Shown: piece after piece, positions 20,710 through 24,838 of the stretch
How positions within the stretch are numbered: the stretch's first letter is position 1
Layout of the letters: every line of letters starts with the position of its first letter
Assembly (NCBI GenBank): GCA_013054445.1
Contig: JAAMPI010000828.1
Coordinates: forward strand, 1 to 24,838
DNA: 24,838 bases
Source: Cudoniella acicularis
Taxonomy: Eukaryota > Ascomycota > Leotiomycetes > Helotiales > Helotiaceae
Direction: 5' to 3'
Notes under the pieces: model-generated
Seen by the model: only the letters and a program-made list of their open reading frames with translations
The model's database searches: none
Told to the model about the DNA's origin: nothing
Program-made: the position numbers and the translations under genes

Positions 20710-21315
20710 TCATTTGGACGCATTCAAACCCGCATCACCGTCTTCGTCCGATCTGCCAACATTCCTGAAGTCTCCTGTGTGATATATGACCTCCGGTCTA
20801 ATGACACTGATCCTCCACAGTCCCTCGACCTTTACGAATGTCTGCCGCATCCAGCTCCGCCCATCGCTCGACTCTCCAATCTTGCACATCGGACTTGCGA
20901 AATCCTCTCCTACAACCCTCCTCCCATGACTCGCCAGTTGCTGCCATTCGACGACTATCTCGTCCTCGGTAACCAATTGGAAATAGGGCATACCAAGAAG
21001 ATGCTGTGTCGCGAGTGCTTTCACACCAAGATGTTTTGGGCTGAGCCAGTTCTCAACGAAATCGTCTGCGCGATAATGCATTAATCCCCAAGCTGGGACA
21101 ACAGCGCTGTAATCGACAGTCACATTTGGGGCGAGTGATGCGCGGAGACGCGCTTTGTCCTGCCAGGTACATGGTCAATTGGGAACGCCATTTTCATCGA
21201 ATATCGAATGTAATACCTTTCGATCATACCCATCTGCGAGGGTTCGCGCACACTGGCTGATGGCGATATAATCTTGAAAGGTCAAGTTGGATGGGATATA
21301 TATCTCGAATGCCAT
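20710..21315 (-). CDS. Scytalone-dehydratase-like protein, 2 exons
   Basis: Exons 21315-21217 and 21159-20710 flank a 57-nt intron (GTATTA...GGCAG) and give 182 aa, close to the 172 aa of Magnaporthe scytalone dehydratase. The fold is the SnoaL/NTF2-like cone. Compared with the known enzyme, Tyr30, Asp31 and Tyr50 are at the same numbers (DGYDRKD and TVDYSA), His86 and His111 match His85 and His110 (TQHLLG and SHGRR), and Ser135 matches Ser129. The substrate-anchoring Asn131 is replaced by Met137 in GRSWMRQTF. True scytalone dehydratase removes water in DHN-melanin synthesis. The Met change suggests a different polyketide substrate or altered activity. It shares a 288-bp divergent promoter with an SDR gene and lies near a Tri12-like pump. 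Confidence 0.85.
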
Positions 21316-21603
21316 AGTTGAATACCTCGGGGCCACATCACGATACTAGGTAGGTGGACTTGCGCGTATTGTTATAATGGCATTTTGGAAACGACAAACG
21401 GCATTTTCTGGCAAAGCTGCCACTGAGGCTGGTGAGGGGTTTGCTCACCGTCCACTTCGCAGGTGCGGGGCACAAAGCGCGGCAACTCTCACGGAAGTTC
21501 TTGTCGCATCTTTTACCCTCCTGTTTTTCTTGTCGACCTTTCATTTTTCACTCCCTTCACTCCCTCCATTCCCTCTCATTAATTTATCGCATCGACTCTC
21601 GTC
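21316..21603. promoter_or_regulatory. Compact divergent promoter between the dehydratase-like and SDR genes
   Basis: Only 288 bases separate the two start codons, so control elements are probably shared. TTATAA at 21372-21377 lies 57 bases upstream of the minus-strand ATG. Bases about 21499-21590 are a long pyrimidine-rich tract leading to the plus-strand ATG, usual for fungal transcription starts. Confidence 0.5.
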
Positions 21604-22572
21604 ATGTCCAAACCAGAATTCACCCTCCGTACGGGCATTTACCCTGCCATTGAGCCCTCTCTTTTTAGAGAATCATTAAGTGGGAAAGTTGCTCTTATTA
21701 CAGGCTCCGGAAGAGGCATTGGGAAGGAAATAGCTTTGGCTCTTGCAAGGTCCGGAGCGGCGGTTGCGATCACTGGCAGAACACATCACCAGGTCGAGGC
21801 AACGACCCAAGAGATCTCGAAGATGATACAGGGGGCGACGGCTATTGGTATTGTGGCAGATGTTTGCATTCGAGGTAATCTGGAACGATTGGTGAAAGAG
21901 GTATAAGACCCGATCTTTCTCAATACTGTGGTACTCACTGGTCGATAGGTTACCAAGACACTTGGTGAAATCGACATCCTTATCTGCAATGCTGGAACCA
22001 ATACATTTATGCCATTCCACATGACAGATGCAGACGAGTGGTGGACTCAAATGGAAGTTATGGTCAAAGCGCCCACCGAGTTGACACGAATAGTCCTCCC
22101 TACAATGCAAAAGCGAAATTCTGGAACCATTATATACACATCGTCGAGGGCAGCAGGTGCCGATCTTCCATGGACAGCGGCATATGGCTGTGCAAAGACC
22201 TCCATCACAAGATTTGCTGGCGTTCTTCAAACCGAACTCAACATTTTGCAGCCAGGAACCTTCGGATTTGAAAATAATGGGATTTCGGTCTTTTCAATAC
22301 ATCCTGGTGAGATCAAGACGAAGCTTCATGAGACAGCGTTTCCGGAAAAAACGAAGAAGGAAGCACCCTATGTGATTGAAATGATGGACAAGCTGCATGC
22401 ATCACATCCAACTTTCCAAGCAGAGCTGCCTGCTTGGACCTGTGTTTATCTTGCGGCTGGAAAAGGACAAGGTCTGGAGGGGCGATTGGTGGATTGTACT
22501 CGTGATATTGAGGAGGTAAAGGAGTATCTTTCGTCCACCCCCCGACCAAAGATCGGGAACGCTTGTGGTTGA
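21604..22572 (+). CDS. Short-chain dehydrogenase/reductase, 2 exons
   Basis: Exons 21604-21900 and 21949-22572 flank a 48-nt intron (GTATAA...GATAG) and give 306 aa. It is a classical SDR with a Rossmann fold: the nucleotide-binding loop TGSGRGIGKE after strand 1, GRT after strand 2 (Arg favours NADPH), NAG at 113-115, and the catalytic Ser165, Tyr178 and Lys182 (SSRAAG...YGCAK, with the usual 13-residue Ser-Tyr spacing). The fourth tetrad residue, Asn in the usual VNLKGP helix, is Met137 here (EVMVKAP). HPGEIKT and the C-terminal part form the substrate region. There is no signal peptide or membrane span. It probably reduces or oxidises a small carbonyl compound, and the pairing with a dehydratase-like gene recalls polyketide tailoring. 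The exact substrate is unknown. Confidence 0.9.
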
Positions 22573-23229
22573 TAGCCACCGCGTCTACAATTTACTAGTC
22601 TCCATCGCAAATCCTCTTTTCCAATTATCGTATTCGCACTTTTGTATGTTCCCGCAATCGAAGACCTAAACGCGTTGCACATCGCCATAGTTCTAGCACC
22701 GCACTTCCTTCTCGGAGTCTCGGCAAGACACCACGGCAAGTCAAGCTTTTCAAACCAGATTTGTCCTGGATTTCTATTGGCCTTTTTGTCTCCATGCTGG
22801 GGTATGCGGGGTCTGGGGTTAAAGGGCCGGGGATGTGGACGGATGTGGACGACAAACTTCCAGGATTATCCAATTGCTACCGCAGTCCCAAGATTCCAAG
22901 CAAAATCAGCCAGTGGATTCCGATGACAGCGACCTTTCTGCTTTCATACTGAATCTAGTCCGGTACTAGGGGTATTTACGTCCACTTTCAGGTCAACGCG
23001 TCGCTGATTTGGACGCTATGAAATCCCCGAAAGAAGCAGAACGGCTTCAAAAGAACGTCCGGGGAAGATGCACTAGGTTTTGCAACACCTTCCTTTTAAT
23101 ACTTAATCATGAAGACTCCTTACAGCATCAGGCCATCCCAAATCACCTCATTTTCATTAATTTCCTGGCACCGTTTATCGAGAATTGGACATCATTCGAC
23201 TTCCGCATCGGGAATCCCCATATTCTATC
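22573..23229. other. Intergenic region between the SDR and the MFS pump
   Basis: 657 bases. Frames on both strands (for example plus 22642-22926 and minus 22625-22873) have no recognisable relatives and no clear gene structure. A short upstream ATG frame at 23009 lies in what could be the leader of the pump gene. No repeat or RNA gene was seen. Confidence 0.45.
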
Positions 23230-24838
23230 ATGGGCGAGAGCAAACCGAAGATCTCTCAAGTGGAGATGACCCATATTGGCCATGAACATGCTCACACCAT
23301 TGCAGCTTTAGCGGAGGATGAAGATGAGCCACAGACTCCATATCAACTAGGGTGGAAGACGATCCTGGCTCTTTTGACCCTTTCCATGGGGAATGTCTGC
23401 GCAGCTCTTTCGAATACTGTAAGTTTTTCAATAGCACTCAGGTGGCTGATCTTATCTAATCGAACCGTGCTAGACGAATACCACCATCAAATTTCAAATT
23501 GCAACACTGGCCAAGTCACCAGCTGACGCTGCACTTGCTTCGTGGATTGCGAATGGAAATTTCCTCGTCGTGCTAGCCTTGGGCCCAATATTTGTGAGCA
23601 TACTGGCAAAATCTCAAAGCATACAGACTGACAATTCAAGGGTTCACTGTCTGATCGCCTTGGAAAGAAATGGTTTCTGGTAGGAGGTGCCTTGATCGGA
23701 ATTATTGGATCTGTTGTTTCTGGATCGGCCCATAAGATTACTACAGTAATCGGAGGCAATATTTTGACCGGTATTGCCAATGCTGGCTGCGTTTGTCTTT
23801 CCTCTCTATGACCGATCCTTACTGACAATTGTTTAGATCGTTTCCATTTCCTGTATCCAAGAAATCATGCCAAATAAACTTCGACCATGGGCTATGGGCG
23901 TTTCGCAAGCTATGGCCAGCGCATTTGTCGTTCTCGGAACATTCATCGCTGCAGCCTTTGTACGGGAGAATATTGGTGGTGCTGGGGGATGGCGCTGGGC
24001 CTACTACTTCAACGGGATCATATACGCAGTTACCGCTATCTCGATTGCAGTCACATACTTCCCACCCACGCCAAAGCTCGGTCGCCATCATGTCTTGAAA
24101 GAAATCGTCTCGGGTGTAGATTATATCGGTATCCTAGTTATGGCCGGATCATTCGCTTCCCTAATTATCGCCTTAACCTGGGGAGGAAATACATATGCCT
24201 GGAGCTCTAAGGAAGTCATTGCTACGCTAGTTGTAGGAGGCATCGGTCTGTTACTTTTCGGATTATACGAAGCATTCGTCGTTACAGAGGGTATTCTTGA
24301 TCATCGACTATTCGCAACAATGAACTTCCCCATCCTACTTTTTGTCTGCACGATCGATGGGATGCTTCTTCTTGGTGTGAACGTTCTCTTCTCCCAGGAG
24401 ATTTTCGACATCTTTTCCGAGAACGCAGTTCGCATCGCAGTCATTCTTTCACCATATTTGATCACCTCAACCTTTGGGTGCATCCCCGCTGGCTGGCTCA
24501 TGGCTTCAACGAGATCTTATCGTGTGCTTCTGATTGCAGCTCTTTTCTGGTGCAGCTTATTCACAGGTTCGTGCTCCACTCTTCTTTCTTTTTGAACTGT
24601 TGTCTAACTTCCTGCTTAGGTCTCATGGGTCTCGCAACTTCAGACAGGCTCGCATGGGTCTACGCATTTTCAACCCTCTTTGGAGCCGGCACTGCTGTGA
24701 CAACTACTATACCAAGTAAACCCCCCTCTCTTCCCCCCATCAAAGCTATACTAACAGAAACCCCAGTTGTCGCCCTCGCTCTCTCCGTCCCCTCCTACCT
24801 CATCGGCACCGCAGCCACCGTCTCGGTCTCCTGTCGCG
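23230..24838 (+). CDS. Tri12-like MFS efflux pump, cut by the right edge
   Basis: Exons 23230-23418, 23474-23593, 23641-23790, 23837-24566, 24620-24715 and 24767 to the edge are joined by introns of 55, 47, 46, 53 and 51 nt. Introns 3 and 4 have weaker donors (GTTTGT and GTTCGT). After an acidic, His-containing cytoplasmic N-terminus come TM1 (ILALLTLSMGNVCAAL), the NTTIKFQIATLA segment, and motif A GSLSDRLGKKWFLVGG. Then follow IVSISCIQEIMPNKLRPWAMG and GGWRWAYYFNGIIYA, and the later ALTWGGNTYAW segment. The last residues visible are TTTIPIVALALSVPSYLIG and the following small-residue stretch. This is the 14-helix DHA2 group that includes the trichothecene pump TRI12 and siderophore transporters. 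It probably exports a fungal metabolite, and its nearness to the SDR and dehydratase-like genes supports that. About one sixth of the protein is beyond the edge. Confidence 0.88.

Noticed and set aside
22625..22952. Frames on both strands between the SDR and the pump
   Set aside because: Mutually overlapping, no recognisable motif, no clear gene structure.
1..24838. tRNA, rRNA, CRISPR array, telomere repeat or viral genes
   Set aside because: No clover-leaf-like box pairs, spaced repeats, tandem TTAGGG or viral hallmark proteins were seen by eye; the CCCTAGGG near 5042 is a single palindrome.

Overview
This window looks like nuclear DNA of a filamentous ascomycete (Pezizomycotina). Every multi-exon gene is cut by short introns, mostly 46-66 nt, with GTAAGT-like donors, CTAAC/CTGAC-like branch sites and CAG/TAG acceptors. 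Promoters are pyrimidine-rich. The protein families are typical of moulds: a STAND-type N-terminal helical domain, a sugar MFS permease, a scytalone-dehydratase-like enzyme, a Tri12-like MFS pump and a NO VEIN/sacsin-like giant ATPase. A Leotiomycete is my guess from family flavour only. I saw no tRNA, rRNA, CRISPR array or viral genes.

Layout, left to right. (1) 1-909, minus: a Ser/Thr/Pro-rich coiled-coil protein gene running off the left edge, broken by a frameshift and an in-frame TAG. (2) About 2.06 kb and 4.79-4.97 kb: two related copies of a small TIR element, the second complete with a TA target duplication. They bracket (3) 2431-4485, plus: an intronless 684-aa protein with a STAND-type N-terminal domain and a strand-rich, propeller-like C-terminal half. 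(4) 6540-7142, minus: a small secreted 4-Cys protein whose start codon appears lost. (5) 8614-8943, plus: a decayed tail of a berberine-bridge-type FAD oxidase with three internal TAG stops. (6) 8993-10847, minus: a six-exon, 533-aa sugar transporter, divergent from (7) 11990-13847, plus: a five-exon, 546-aa secreted glycoprotein. (8) 14028-19678, minus: a giant nine-exon gene of about 1,707 aa with an N-terminal GHKL ATPase and a C-terminal NOV/DUF3883 restriction-enzyme-like domain. (9) About 20.3-20.41 kb: a symmetric foldback element. (10) 20710-21315, minus: a scytalone-dehydratase-like protein, divergent from (11) 21604-22572, plus: an SDR. (12) 23230 to the right edge, plus: a Tri12-like MFS efflux pump.

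Functional groups. Genes 10-12 look like the edge of a small secondary-metabolite module (dehydratase, reductase, exporter); no backbone synthase is visible. Genes 6-7 share a 1.1-kb divergent promoter and may pair sugar uptake with a secreted protein. Genes 3 and 8 are immunity-like by architecture, but no function is shown here. Decay recurs: the stops in gene 1 and in the FAD-oxidase relic all read as CAG to TAG changes (C to T in CpA), the direction expected of repeat-induced point mutation.

Exon joins were deduced by hand from splice signals, reading-frame continuity and remembered family motifs, so each is a prediction. The weakest are the candidate GA-AG intron at 16813-16860 and the last intron of the giant gene.
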